Positions 13,801 to 27,208 of a DNA stretch of 64,000 nucleotides are shown piece by piece. The position numbers were made by a program, and so were the translations under genes. The stretch is from Dasyornis broadbenti (lineage: Eukaryota > Chordata > Aves > Passeriformes > Dasyornithidae). The notes beneath the pieces were generated by a model. The model ran no database searches, was not told the DNA's origin, and worked only from the letters and a program-made list of their open reading frames with translations. Position 1 is the first letter of the stretch. The number at the start of each line of letters is the position of its first letter. The stretch spans positions 1,280,193-1,344,192 of the forward strand of contig VZRN01002958.1 in NCBI GenBank assembly GCA_013397935.1. The letters are read 5' to 3'.

Positions 13801-15394
13801 TCTTTGTACTGTTTCCATGATTTCTATTCACAGCCTTCAATGGAATTGTACCTCCTAACAGTTTCCTCAAAAGCCATGAGCCCTGTTCCCCCAAATCAGA
13901 AGTTAAGCCTCATCATCATGATGCACTGTGCACTTCCCCCTATATACTTTAATCAAGTGGGTTTATGCCAGCTTTTGAGCTCTAAGGATTTATACTTTCC
14001 CACCACAGGAGAAACTCCCAGCCCTGGAGATTTTACTTTTTCAAACAAGCAAGAACAGAAAGAGAAAATGCCGACGGAGTCACTGGGAAGAGAAGTGGCA
14101 TCTCTGCATGCACTGTATGTTCTGCTCTCTGAACACCTGAGATGCCAGGGTTTAACAAAACAGTGCCCACAGACCCTGCTCCCCTCCAGGAAGGCTCTGG
14201 CACCTCCGTGGTATTTTGTCAGTGTGATGATAGGGGAGGTAATGCAAACCCCATCATAGGTGATGCTCTGACACGGACTGTAAGATCTCTGCACAGCCAT
14301 AGCGGCAGCTGCAGGCTAGCAACAGCACTCCCTGTTGCAGAGCTCTAGGGAGGAGACATCATAACAGTCTGGGGCTGAGAAGAGAGAATGCGCTAGCAAG
14401 CTGTGTCACGGATCTGATTTTCCATTCAATAATCCCACGGTAACTCAAGAAGATGGTAAATTGCAACTGCAACAGCTCACTAGCGGCCTAACATTTCCTC
14501 ATGGTGCTCCTGAGGTGTGGAAAGATCTCTGCAGAGTGAGGCCCATGAAGGGGGGAAGCATATAGCAAGAGTTTTGGAAAGTTGCCCCGCAGCCTCCTTT
14601 GCCATTACCCTTTCCCTCAGCAGTGTGCAACCCCCTTCTTTTCGGTTCAGTGCACTCATGTGTGTGGGGGCCCACAGCCACAGGGACAGAAGCTGCTCCT
14701 TCTTCACCTATAACTTCTTCTGCCACTTTTCTTTCCAAAGGAAGCTGTAATTAAACCCCAAGCTCCAGTGCAAGGATGGTTTCCAGGCTTGGCTGTCCCT
14801 TCCCAGGGGCAACTAAGCCTGAGCAGCAGGCCCTTGCCACAGAACCCCTGCAGCTCCCTAGGCCTGAGTGGGACCACTGCCAGTTTACATTAGCAGCCAA
14901 GTGACCATCTGGTACAAAGGCAAAATATGATTATTATGTTTAGGTGCATGCAGTCTTTGATGTAGTGCCCAAAGGTAACAATAAAGTATTATTAGGTTTT
15001 TTCAATTATGTGGATCGTGACACTACTATGACAAGACTGTTGGAAACAACCTTCAAAATGAGGTGTGGGAGGCTAGCAACACCCAGCCACATGTTGCTTT
15101 TTAATCCTAGTCCCACTGACATTCATGAAACTTCAGCTGGTGTGACGGATACGTGTCACAGCTGCTGAGGATGCAGGATCCTACCCCACGGCAGCCTCAG
15201 CAAGGGGCTTTTAGCAGAATTCAGGAGATGAGGACCCTGCCCTCAGCAAGCCCATGCTGCTGCTGTGGACATCGGCCTCAAGCAAGTCTTGCCTCCTCCT
15301 CACACATCAGTTTCCAACTCCTGGAGGAAGATATGGATCAGTTCCCCTCACATGCTGCTTAGCATCCTCCCTCTCTCTGCTTCCTCCCTAACCT
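10887..15394. other. Gene-free, repeat-poor sequence
   Basis: No supported gene. Open frames such as 11835-12353 and 13804-14259 lack domains and splice context. No transposable element was recognised. Confidence 0.45.
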
Positions 15395-15650
15395 CCCTCC
15401 CTTTTTAATCGGGATTTGTATGTGAGTTTCCAGGCTTCCTGGCTGTCCCGTCTCCTCTTTCTCCTGTACTGCTTTGATGTTAATTGTCTCCAGGGCTGGA
15501 GCGCTCCTTGGCTGATTAAGTCCAAGAGTCCTCCCTGGTTTTGTCGACCCATGAATGGAGGCCTCTTCAGTGCTCAGTGGAGTGCGGGCTCATTGCCCCT
15601 CCTCCTCCCCCCCCATTCGGTTTGATGGATTAATCGTGCTGTGTAAAGGA
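15395..15650. promoter_or_regulatory. Candidate regulatory element with paired GATTA sites
   Basis: This non-repeat stretch carries TTTAATCGGGATT (15404-15416), GTTAATTGTC, GCTGATTAAGTCC and GGATTAATC (15627-15635). The last is a palindromic K50 homeodomain (OTX/PITX type) site. GGCTGGAGCGCTCC in the middle is partly palindromic. The sequence looks like complex vertebrate noncoding DNA; the function is inferred. Confidence 0.3.
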
Positions 15651-15922
15651 AAGTGGGGTGGGAGGGGAAACTGAAGCAGCAGGAAAGGGGGGGAAGTAGG
15701 ATGGGAGAAAGGGAGCAAGAAAGAGAAGGACCTTCAGCAAATGCTCGACTGCCCTTGCTTAAAATAACACCGTTTATTTAAGCAGGTCAGGCACACAATG
15801 GCTTGAGCGGGGCTGCTGCTCAGATCATGGGACCCTGCGTATGCTGAGTAAGAGGCTGGAGAGGGTCTTAGCCAAACACTGAAAGCTGGTCTGTTCTTAC
15901 CCGATGTCTCCATCTCCTCCCA

Positions 15923-15957
15923 ACACACACACGCACACATGCACACACGCACACACA
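15923..15957. repeat. (CA)n microsatellite, interrupted
   Basis: ACACACACACGCACACATGCACACACGCACACAC: alternating purine-pyrimidine with GC and TG interruptions. Confidence 0.85.
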
Positions 15958-16983
15958 GAGATGTGCACACTTGCACCTCCTCTTCTCCTTCTCCCTCCCC
16001 TTCAGACACTGAAAAGGAGTCCTTTGCCTTTTTGGCAGAGGCACGGCTATGAGCCAGGAATGGAGGAGCTCTGAGAGAAAAAGGGGACTCCAGCTGCTGC
16101 CCTGGACCTGCTATCTTGGCATGCAGCCAGGAGCAGAGAGGCTGCTGGCCCTATGGAGTGGGCTTTCCACAAGAGTCTATGGTGAAACAGATGCCATTTC
16201 AGAAAGGCTTGTCCCTCAGTCCCAGCTGCCACTGCTGCCTTGCTGATGGCCTAACTGCTCCTGCTGAGGCACAGGGTATCTTGCAAAGCTTCTGGTAGAA
16301 AAACATGCCTCCTGCTCCTTTTTCAAGAAAACAATTGGTTTCATTCAGAGGTGAGATTTGAGTAGCTGGGGCAAAAATAGCAATATCAGTGTCAGCTGGA
16401 TGAGTGTCTGCTGACTGTGTTAGACGTGCTCTTTGGTCCATCAGGGATAGAGTACACCTTCATTATCCAGTTGCTGGGCTGCCCACAACACAGCCATGCT
16501 CGTGGTCTGCAGCATCCCTTGGTGTAGCAGTGCTTTGCCTCTTCATTCTGTCCCATCCAGAGATGTCTTGGTCCCTTCTCACCAGGGATGGCCAAACCAG
16601 GTGTCAGGAGGCAAGGGGGAGCCACACAAGTGTCCTGGTCCAGGTTGACTGCATTGTCATTTGCAAGGTGCTCTGGTCTCCAAGCCTGGCCAATGCCAGC
16701 AGCCTCCTTCCCCTGAGCAAGATTGACCCAGTCTTAAACACATGTACAAGAAATCCCAGAGGGACTGCAGAGGATGCCTCTCCCTTCCCCACCTCCCCCT
16801 GCTCCAACCTCCCATGCTGCTCCCATCCATAATGAATGCAGAGTCAGGCTCAGGAAATGAAAAGGCTCTCCCCAAGAGGGACCTGTGCAATTTTCTAGCC
16901 TCTCGCTCTCCATCTCCCCTGCCCCAGTTTTCCCTGGCTGATGGCAGCAAAGGGCCGTTGGTGTTGGCAGGGTGCTGCCGGCT

Positions 16984-17016
16984 GCCTGGCAGGCTCTCTT
17001 GATCAGCCTGCCAGGC
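16984..17016. repeat. Perfect 11-bp inverted repeat (hairpin)
   Basis: GCCTGGCAGGC (16984-16994) and GCCTGCCAGGC (17006-17016) are exact reverse complements around an 11-nt loop. The arms hold TGGCA and TGCCA, the half-sites of nuclear factor I. It could be an NFI-type site or a hairpin in RNA. Confidence 0.7.
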
Positions 17017-18604
17017 TTTTTAGGGCTCATTCTCACTTTCCAGAGGCTGAAAGTGCAGACAGGAGACAGGCTGCCTTGGCAGCCTCACTGTTTCCAAACA
17101 CTGAAAGGCAGAGAGAGAAAAGTCTGATTCTCCTGGCTCACCAAAGCCGCCACCACCACCATGGATGCTGTCCAAGTCCACCTAAAAATAACCGCAGTGC
17201 TACCGGACACACATGCTTCTTGGGGACAAAGCAGAACAATGCATGCCAGGCCAGAAGGGATGGTGCAGAGCAGGGCAGCAGGAGAACTTGGGGCTTTTTC
17301 CTCCATCACCTCCCTCACCAAATAAAGATGCCTGTGTTGTCCCAGCAGTGCTAGTCAATAACGACAAGGGATGTCTCTCTCAGTTTGTTTTCACAAGAGC
17401 ACAGCTGTTTTCACAAGCAGTACAGCTCAGAATAGCCGCAAATTGCCTTTTCCCAGCTGGGAACACCTCGCTTCCCATTGTGCTCACATGTGTGAAAGAA
17501 GTGTTGCAGGCATTGTGGTGTAGGTGACCCTGGCCCAGCACTGCAGTTGCCTGAAGGTAAGATCTCCCCCACCTCCACCTCCACAAGATGTGAGATCTGC
17601 TGGAATTGCCTTTCACCCTGGCAGCTGTGATCCTGACTGGTCCACCCAGATGAGACTGCAGCACATAATTAACAAGTGGACTAAGGAGAAAATGAGAAGT
17701 GTGTGACTGGCACAAGGGTGACTGGCCACTGGGGAATGTGTCTCACTAGCTGTGCTGCTCAGCTTCAACAAAGGGGGCCCACAGGGTAGGTGCAAATACA
17801 TTGTGCTTTTATCTATCAGCCCCTGGGCAACCACACTGATGCCTCCAGACCAGCACATGGCATAGCAGGTCCTTCCCCACACTCCCATGTCCACTACTTT
17901 CAGTATAGACATCAAGTCTGACTTTGGAAGCAACTCTAGGGCTCCCCTCCAAGTGCAATCCAAATGCATTTGGTGTAATGCAGATATCCTCTGCTTGAAA
18001 AGATACCTGCCATATGTTTTCTGCTTGAAACAGGAGCAGTGAGAGGAAATGTAAAACCAGATGTGTGATCTGGGGCACTCTCTTCCTTCCTGCTGAGACC
18101 AAGACATGTCCTGGCCCCAGCTGGAGGGTCAGCACAGACAAAATATCCAAGTTCTTCTCTTGGCAGGAGGGTGAGGGTAACTGGAAAAGCAAAGTTGTAT
18201 TTTACCAGCAGGAAAAGACAAAATCCTGAACACGCTGAATGTTTCCATAGGCTGGAAGAGGCTCCACGAGCCCAGGCTGTACTTGAAGCTGTAACACACC
18301 TTCTCTCCAGCCCATGCCCTCACTAAGTGCCTCTCAGTGGGGGAAAGCTGGTCACAGCCAAAGGCTGAACAACAATCTTCCCTAAGTCTGATAGATATGC
18401 TGGGACATCTCACATCCATAAAAATAATGAAGAATGAAGCAGAAGGTTGGATGTTTCTTATCCCTGCAGACAAGGCTCCTTTTCTTTAAGTCAAAATAAT
18501 TCAGCAAAATTGATGTAAATTTGGTAATTGTTTCAGGTGACCCGAAGTTTTGGGATTTGGCACAAAAATTCCTACCACAAGAAATTCCTTGCTCTAAATA
18601 TAGG

Positions 18605-18735
18605 GAGGTTTTTTTGTTTTGGTTGGGTTTTTTTTTGGGGGGGGGTGGTTTTGGGGAGGAGGAGGTGTTTATTTTTTTGTTGTATTTTGGTTGGGTTTTT
18701 TGGTTACCTTTTTTTTTGTGGGAGGAAGGGAAGAG
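18605..18735 (+). repeat. T/G-only tract with G-quadruplex potential
   Basis: About 130 bp almost free of C and nearly free of A on the plus strand, made of T runs and G runs (TTTTTTTTGGGGGGGGGTGG, GGGGAGGAGGAGG, TTTTGGTTGGGTTTTTTGG). Four or more closely spaced G runs at 18638-18666 could fold as a quadruplex. Large open frames here are compositional. Confidence 0.8.
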
Positions 18736-20369
18736 TCTTTAAAGAGGGTTTGGCACAGTGAATCTCAGTCCCAGCAGATACATACTTGTTTGTCTATTTA
18801 CAATCAGGACAATCCAAACCCATTAGCAGATATAACTGAGTTAAGATGTGAACATGAATTTAGAAAACAATATGAACCATCATTTGTAAGAAAGGCTTGG
18901 AGGCGAAATCCAAGTAATTGATATCATAAATCCCGCAGGATATTATTGTGGGGTATTTGTCACCTCAGAAAAATTCAGGATCCCTTGCTTACATGCCTGC
19001 ACCTACCTTTGAAGCATAGCTTTGGACATTTGTGCTTTCAGATGTCAATGTGTAAGCTAAGACAGACATTATTTGGCATTTGTTCTGCTCCCGAGGTATT
19101 TCAAAGAGTATTTGCCACATCTCTGAGAAACTCCTAAGTGCTGAAGCTCCAGTGAATGATGTTTTAATTTGGTCTAAGGGCTTGAAAGAACATCTTGAAA
19201 GACTTAGACAAGTCTTAAAGAGACTATGAGAAAGAGACTTAAAACAGCTATAAAAAAGCCCTATATCTGATGTAATAAGTTATTTAAATGAGGCATAAAT
19301 TGAGCAAAGATGGTTCAATTGGTAATGTGCATAAAATGTTGAAATGTTTAGCTCTGCAAAACAGAGTGGATTTGTGACAATTTATGGAGATGATAAGCTG
19401 GTTTTGACAAAATTAATTCCAAGTGCTCAGGGAGGGTCTGATTTTGCAAGGTGGCAAGCATTTATTTTTTTCCCTCTCATCCAGAACAACACTAAAACAC
19501 TTGGCTTGTTTGCTTCTGGGGTGGATGCTACACAGCACAATGCTTAGAGGAAAGGTCATATCTTGATCCTGTAACAGGGACCCAAGGACTCTGTCAGGGA
19601 GCCCTCATTTCACTTACCTTCCATCTCAGCTCCATGGGTATAAAACAGGCACAGGTTTCTTTGGCTTTTTTTCACAGCAGCTTTGGAAATCAAATCTTTG
19701 TTGGTGAGGAGGTTTGCTAGGATGCTGTTCCAGAGGGGTCATCTGCAGGATGCAGAATGGAGGTGGCAAAGTTGCAAAGGGGCCATTGCAGCAGGGAGGG
19801 TGGTGTGGCTGGAGGCGACACCTTGCACATGTGGGGCACGGCTGGGCTGGCTGCTGGGTGAGCGTGCACAGCCTTGGCATCTGAGAGGGAAACGGAATTC
19901 AGAAAGCAGGGCTGAGACCAGGCTTCCGCTGCTGCCCTCCCCGAGGCAAACCATCACAGCCTCCCTCACACTGACAAATACCAAATATAGACCACATAAT
20001 ATATGGAGTGTCCCACTGCCACTGCTGCCACCTCGTCCTCCCCAGCTGAGGGCTGGGATGGCTCATGCCTTGTCAGAGTCTCTATAGGTTACTTTTCACA
20101 TAAAATCAAGTACACATGCATATGATTGCTAGAAAGAAAACGTTCAAGTATAAGCCTGCAGAAAAGGGGAAAAAATACCCCAAACAAAGGCTCATTCCTT
20201 ATAGCATTACTTCTAGTGCAGTCACATATTAGGGCAAGAGAGTTTTAAGAGAAGACAAAGTCTCCCTAATGGGAAGGGCTCCTCCCTCTAGCCAGGTTTT
20301 TCTGAGTTTGTTTTCCTCCAAGCAGCACATCACAAAGCCATCTTCTCCCTCTTCCCCTCCTCCCCAGCC

Positions 20370-20520
20370 CAGGTTGTAAAAGAACGAGTTTCTTGTTATT
20401 TTTGTTATTGCTGAATGGCAGAGGTCTGGAGCCCTGTGAAGGGAAGGGGGCAGCCTAATTAGGGAAATGAGAGCCATCCTTAATGAGCACTCCTGACTAG
20501 GTGGGGATTTAAAGAAAAAG
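20370..20520. promoter_or_regulatory. Candidate noncoding element with CCTAATTAGG palindrome
   Basis: A perfect 10-bp palindrome CCTAATTAGG (20454-20463), a homeodomain dimer-like site, is followed by CCATCCTTAATGAGC and preceded by TTGTTATTTTTGTTATTGC (SOX-like ATTGT/TTGTTA words). There is no repeat or coding signal. Confidence 0.3.
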
Positions 20521-23500
20521 GAGGGGGCAGGGGGGAGAGAGGTTAATTCATATAGCTTTCTCTACTCTACCACCCCTGCCCTCCCCTCCTCCCTGTAAAC
20601 CTACCGCAGTTTGGGGTCTGAGCATGGGGGCTTCTCTATATCATTATCAGTTATTAAACCATATTTTTCTATTTTGTCTGACTTCATAGGGGGTTGATGT
20701 CATTTTACCTCCTTTACTAATTTTATCCTGTGAAGGCATGCCAAGTGTTTGACTGTTCCCGTCCCTAGACCTTATGGTGTCTTTGCAGGTGCTGTGGAGT
20801 CCTTTCTAGTTAATATCTCATCAACAGGGTAGTAGTGCCTGAGCAGAAGTGACAGCCAATTGTACCAAAACCTTCCAGCAATTCCCAGAATGGTCTGTTG
20901 GGTGTGCAAAACAGGCTACCTCTGTGCATTGAAGTGCTCCACATTCGTATTCCACGGATCACCAATGTGGTTCCACTGTGCTTCCTCTGGACAGTGCAGA
21001 CAATATTGATGCACTCACATATATAAGTGAAAAATGGGCTCTACCTGCATGTGTGGGTACAGCAGATGCAGCTTTGCAGCTAGATCTGTCAGGACCTTAC
21101 CTACCACAGCTGGGCATCTTTGTCACTAGGAACCATGCTGCCAGGGCAGACAGCACAGCCTGACCATCAACATTTGAGATACCCCAGATGTAGTGCTGGT
21201 ACCCCATAATTCAACATTAGTTGGTTGCTACATTCTCCCTTAGTAGGAATAAGGCTCCTGAGTTCCCCTGAGTTCATCCCTTCCTATATGTATATTGGTA
21301 GGAGCTGAAAGCCCTGAGTGTGGAAATTCGATTGCAGAAACTTTCTCATTCCACACCCAACTTCTTGAATTTCTGTCCTCTTCTGCTTTCCCTCACTCTG
21401 CCTGAGCTGTAACCAAACGGCCCCGCTCTCTGTGAGGCTTTAGCTCTTGAGCCCTCAGTGCTGTGGAGAGGCATCTCCTCCATCTCTCCGAGGAAGACAG
21501 CAGATAGAGCAGGTTGCCAGGCATACCCCATCTCAGAGGATGGCCAGGGGTGTCTCCCAGGGCCTGATGTTCAGAGGTGCCCTGGCAGAGGCTGGCAGCA
21601 CACAGGGATGACTGGGTTTCTCTTTGCCAGCCTTATCGTCCTGAACATGCCCGAGTCAGCGTTAGGCTGTCACCTCCAGCAACTCCTGCGATGTTATTTG
21701 CAAAGATCTGTCAGAATCCATGCCCAGTTAAATCATCACATGCTGAAATGCTTAAACAGGCTTCCAAGGAGCAAGCTCACAGCCAGAAGCGTGGGAGGAA
21801 TGTAGTCTGACAGAAAGGAAATAAACAGGGAACATTTTACCCATAAAAGCACTTTGCTTTCTCTTTGCTTCATAAATCAGCTTTCTCTGATCTCATCCAA
21901 AAAAAGGCAGTTAATTCCCCACTTCTCCCTGCCTGGGAGATGTATTCTTTTCTGTATTTGGATCTTGCCTCAGAGAAATTAAGAGACCTAATTGTTTCCA
22001 CTGCTCCTTCCAAAATCAGGGAACAAAATAACATCAGATCTAAGGCCCTGGGCCACACCTCCCAAAGTGTCAGCCACTTTCCTTTGGGAGGCAGCACTCT
22101 CCCCACCTGCAAGAGCCAGGTCTCCCACAGGGGTCCCTGAACCTGGGGACATTCCTGTCAGCACCCAGCACCTGCCACTGAAACCTCTGGCCTAAGCATC
22201 ATTGCTAAAGGCCAGGTAGAGCCAGATGAGAGATTAACACCCCACACTTTTTGGGAAGAAGTCACTAATGGGGTGTTCTTGCTGCCTGCAGTGCAACAGG
22301 TCAGGCGGATAATTATTCACCATCAGGAGTAAAAGACTTCATCAGCCAGTAGTGCATGGCCCCAGAGTAAAGACCTGTGCACAGCCATGCAGATTCCCTT
22401 CGTGTACTGCGCACACAGCATTCCTCCAAGTCTACCAGAAATGTGGCTTTTTATCAGATGCATTTCTCTTCTCTGTTTATAGCTGGAGGATGCCAGGGCC
22501 CCTCTGGACTATAGTTCGAACTAATTTAGCATTTTTTGTGGGTGAATTCCTTGGCTTACCAAGAAAGTCTTGGCACAAGAGCCAGCTCCTTTCTATTCCT
22601 GCCCTGACATGTAGGCATGCTGGTACTGTCTCCTAGCAGAAATGACCACACATCTCCAAAGCAGACAGCCTTGGCTTTAGGGCTGCCTCTGATGACCAAA
22701 TAAGAATAGAAAAAAATACAGTAAATTTGACTTCCATTGCTGGGTACAGAGGATGTGCTCAGCTTGCACTCCTGTTATTCTTCTGATAATGCTTTCTCTG
22801 CCTTGCCAGAGGCACTTTACCCTATGCATTTCTTGGTTATTCTATAGGAAAGCAAAAATATTCAAAGAAAATGTGGGGAGAGAGGGGACAGGGGCATTTC
22901 TGAAGCAGTGGTGTCTCATAGGGAGGCTGTAAAAGCCAATGACATTAGATGAGCACCACCATCAAGTGAAAGGCTGAATTACACACGGAAGGAAATGTGC
23001 ATCTGGAAGGTCTTGAAATAAAGGCGTCCCTTCCTCAAGTTGTTCCCCAACAGCTGTCTAACTGGAGGTCTGTCTCTTTACATCTCATCCATCTTAAGTC
23101 AAAGACACTCAACTGGTGCCAAATTATGGCAGGGGACAGCATGCCTCTAAGTGTCCAAAAACATGCAGCTGCCCCCAGGAGACATTAACACTGACATGGA
23201 GAGGATGTTCCCCAGGCATCCTCATGGCTCTGCTATGGTGCTCAGATGTCAGGACATGCTCCTGCAGTGGTGGCATGCACAGATCTACCTCCTTTGGTGG
23301 TTCGCCGAGTCCTCCAGCATGGAGCCATGGTTACTGTTGGTATGAGAGAGACCCATTAACAACGTATTACCCAGAGCCTTTGTGCAGTGTTTTTCTAACA
23401 GGAGAAAGTTTGCATAGCTTGTGGGGAACAATTTTAATAGAATAGTAAACCACTGTTGTTTCTTCATTCCAATATTCATTTGCCAGGTCTCTTGCCCTTT

Positions 23501-24656
23501 GATTCCCTACTCTTTCTGGGCTCTGGCAACACATATAAAAGTATAGAAAATCTCTGCTGCAAGCCCCTTTCTGTCCATTATAATGAGAGAGAGGCACAAT
23601 GAGTGCCATGTTGACTTTAAGGGAGTTTTATGATTGCCACTGACACTCCCTGAGAATAAGTTGGCACATTATGCTTTAGAAACACAGTGATGGGCAGTGG
23701 ATGTTGAGAGCTCAACATCCTCTCTGGCTTGAAAGCCCCAGGTCTGCCTGACTCCGCTTGCTGGAGGCACACCACTGTGTGGGAACCCTGGGCAAACACT
23801 CCCCCCATCTGCAAACCAAGCAGATGCAGAGCTCAGAGATCACCCCATTGCACCCAGAGATACGCCACCACACTGATTTTGCCAGAAGAACATAGAACTG
23901 ACTCTCTAATGCCCTGCCAGCACTGTAACTCCTGGGCTAGGGGCCTCAAGCATAGACTCATAGGGCAATAAATGACCAGGCTATAACTGACTACCACAAT
24001 CATCATTAAATCTGCGTTCACAGAACACCAGGTCAGAGAAACCATTTCTTTAATGTATGTCCATGTTTCATGTTCTGGGGTGGAGCACTTGCTGGTTTCA
24101 TTATTCTGTCTGATTTCTTTTTCCCTTTATAAAAAACAATAAAAATTAACCAACCAAAACAAGAGCAACTAACAACTTAAAGGCCCATTTTTTCGAATGA
24201 ACCCAAATGGCCAAACCTCAGCATTTTTCACAGTGCAAGCCTTGTTTTGCAGCCAGCTGAGGAGACAGTGGAGCACAAGCTGGGTGTGTGGATGGCTATG
24301 GGGGCAGGTGAAGGTACAGGGAGAGTCTGCACATGCATAGCAGGTGCACAGAAGTGTGAAGAGAGGGGAAGCATGGATGTCAGAGCGTTGGATATATGAT
24401 ATGCTTGCACGTATGCGTAAGGATGCATACACACGGGTGCACACACACGTGCATATATAGATGCATATTCATTTTTGTGAATATCTGTCCAAGAGGAGCC
24501 TGGGTATGCAGGTCTGTGCAGAATTGGGTATGCAGAAGTGCTCCCTGGATCCTCTCTCAGTTTAAACACTTGGCAGGAGAACGGGGACAGTCACTGAAAA
24601 GCCTCATTTTCTGTGCTGAGTTTGTCTGGGGGACTGTGCTGTATGCTGCCTCTGAG

Positions 24657-25045
24657 CCTCCCTCTTGTACCTGCTCTCAGAACCTGTTTTGCTTTCTAAC
24701 CTTATTCATATTTGCTATTTATTCCTTTCCCTCTTGCTGGCTCCTTTTCTGTTATTGCTTCATCTCATGTTTCCTCTCTCTGCCACTTCTAAAATGTTTT
24801 TCTCCCTCCCTTTTCATTTCTCCCTTTGGTTCCTCCTTTCTGAGTCTCTCCTGTCATTCCTCCCACACTGGCATCATCTCATTTCTCTGCCTCCCTCTGC
24901 TCCCCCACCCTTGCTCTCCATCCTGCCTCTTTCCCTCACTCTCCCGTCTCACATGCTTTTGTTTTCCCTTCCCTCTCCCCCTCTGCTCGGCCTCTCTTCC
25001 CTCTTCTCTCCCTCCCTCTTCCTCACTCCGTTCTCTCTCTGAAAT
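24657..25045 (+). repeat. Long pyrimidine-rich tract
   Basis: Nearly 390 bp of C/T-rich sequence (CTCTCCCTCCCTCTTCC-like words) on the plus strand. It explains a 221-codon open frame made mostly of Ser, Leu, Pro and Phe, which is not a gene. Such tracts can form triplex DNA. Confidence 0.75.
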
Positions 25046-27104
25046 GAACTTCCCTGTGTGAAGCCCCTGGCCACCTTCCAGCCTCTGGTGAGATGAAGGG
25101 GTCCCTGGCATACACTCAGCTCTGCACTCCATAGGGCATTGTAACCACTGGTACCAAGGCTATACAATCTTTAGTGTTTCTAGGAAAGATGACTGTAAAT
25201 TCTTCAGAAGTCCCACCATGGGTGTAAAGATCCCCCCCCTACACCTCTCCCCTCCTTCCTCGGGGCTCTGTGAAAGGAGCTGTGTAGTAAAGCAAGGGGC
25301 TCATTCCTCCCCTTTGCTAAAGCTCCAGCTCTGATCAGGATTTCAGCAGAGCATGGCTCTCCCCATTGACTTCAAGAGGAGATTTCAGTACCCTGCAGAG
25401 CAGAGAAGCAGTTCTCGCCGCTCTTTTGGTCACTTAGGTATTTGACTTTATAAACATGATTTTAAAATGCTAAGAAAGCACTGAAGAGAGGAAGGCCTCC
25501 CCTCTAAATGTTGAGCAAACAGAAACATATGAAGCATTGTTAGGCTCTGAAAGATGAACCAGCCTCAGGTCAGCAAGGGATTGTGGGGAAAGCAGGAAGT
25601 GCATTAAAAATAGGTTAATTCTCACATATTACAGATTAGTTGGAAGATCCGAAAAGGTGTTTGTTTTTTTTTAGACTGCTTTCCAACCTGATGAACACCA
25701 GCAGATCTTCTCAGGGGTATTCAGCAGGGAAATTAGACAAGGCTTAGCAGAGGCAGCACTGATTCCAGCTTTTGGTCCTGAGGACATGTGTTTAGCAAGA
25801 GTCAGACCTGGTTACTGTCAGGATCGTGGGTGGATGTGACTTGGATGTGCACAAGGCCATCATGACACTTTTTAATCTAATGGATCGATTTCCTGGTGCT
25901 TGTCACAGAAGAGGGGGCTCCCATGTGAAGAGCCATATGGCAAAAGCTTTCGGTACTGCCACAAGCCTGACAGGCCTCCCACGCCACACACAAAGCATAC
26001 AGTGTGCTCCTCCCATGCTCCAGTCACTGCCAGCCCCAGAGCAGGACATCCCCCTGGTACTGCCATAAGGAGAAGGAGTAGCACAGACAACATGCTGGCC
26101 ATGGAGAACCTACAAGGTGCAACAGCCTCAGCAGAAGAGAGCCTGACTTGTCTGCATAATTCTCATTTTCAGTGTGAAAGACTTGACAGTCTTGCAAACA
26201 TGAGGCCCATCCTTCCTAATGGGTTGTACTTTGGCATATGGCAGGGGTGATAATTTCCCTGAGGCTTCCAGGTTGGTGCTGGAGCTAACAAACCCATCTT
26301 TGCCTTCTCTAGACTGTGGATCAAATACATTTCAGAAAATACAGGACAAGGAATTTGAGGCATTCTTATTCTCATCAATTACTGTCCATAGTGTTTGTCA
26401 TGAAGGGGAAACGCTGAGGGGAAATGGAGTGGCACGATGGTGTCTGTAGGAGTGCCTGTGACTGCAGTGGAAGCAGAGGGAGCAGAGTGGGCCATGGGAA
26501 GGGGCTTTGATGAAATTCCATCTGTGAGAACTAGCAGAGAATTTTGCAGCTAACGGGTGCTGTGAAGTTGGCAGAGCCTTGCAGAAGACTATCCAAAGCA
26601 CCTGGCTCTTTGGTTGCTGTTCAAATAGCACATTTACCCAAAATGGAGGAAGGCATTGACTGGAAGTTGCATGGCTCTTTTGTTCTGCTTCTCCCTTTCA
26701 CTTCCCTTTGCCAAGACCTGCTCCCCACACTTCCTGCTGAAGAACTGCAAAGCCTTTTCCCACCTCCCCACTTAACTGCAGACAGCTCCAGACAGCTCCT
26801 TTCATCTTCCTTTGCAGCCTCCTCCTCCCAGGGTACTTTAAGCATAGCCAAGCTTCCTCTCCAGTTATTGCTACCTCCACAACTTCTTCCAAGCTTTTGG
26901 AGTTTCTGACCTATTGTTTCCATGGTATTGTGGGGATCAGCTCCACTGGATCATCTCTGGCACTGCACTAATATGCCAGTTCCTCCAGCCCTGCTGAAAC
27001 CTGATGTGCTTAGCCCATTGTACAGCAGAGGGCATGGACATGCCTCACATGTTCAGCTCTGGTGGTCTACTCTCTGGGTCCTAGTGAGTACCATAACAAG
27101 AGTG

Positions 27105-27208
27105 CAGACAATAGGACCTAGACTTTATTCCCAGCTATGCCACTTTTTAAAAGGGGATGCTTTGGATTGAGCCACATCTTTATCTGTGCCTCAGTTTCCC
27201 CAGGCAGA
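27105..27208 (+). mobile_element. MIR-like SINE fragment
   Basis: The sequence has GACTTTATTCCCAGCTATGCCAC, then TTGGATTGAGCCACATC and TATCTGTGCCTCAGTTTCCCC. This order is the core and 3' half of a MIR SINE, including the well-known CTCAGTTTCC segment. It is diverged and has lost part of the middle. Confidence 0.6.

Noticed and set aside
24396..25061. 221-codon open frame on plus
   Set aside because: It results from the pyrimidine-rich tract; residues are almost all Ser, Leu, Pro, Phe and Cys.
25300..25400. Resemblance to a reptile palindromic repeat (CCCATTGACTTCAAG)
   Set aside because: One short word only, no arms.
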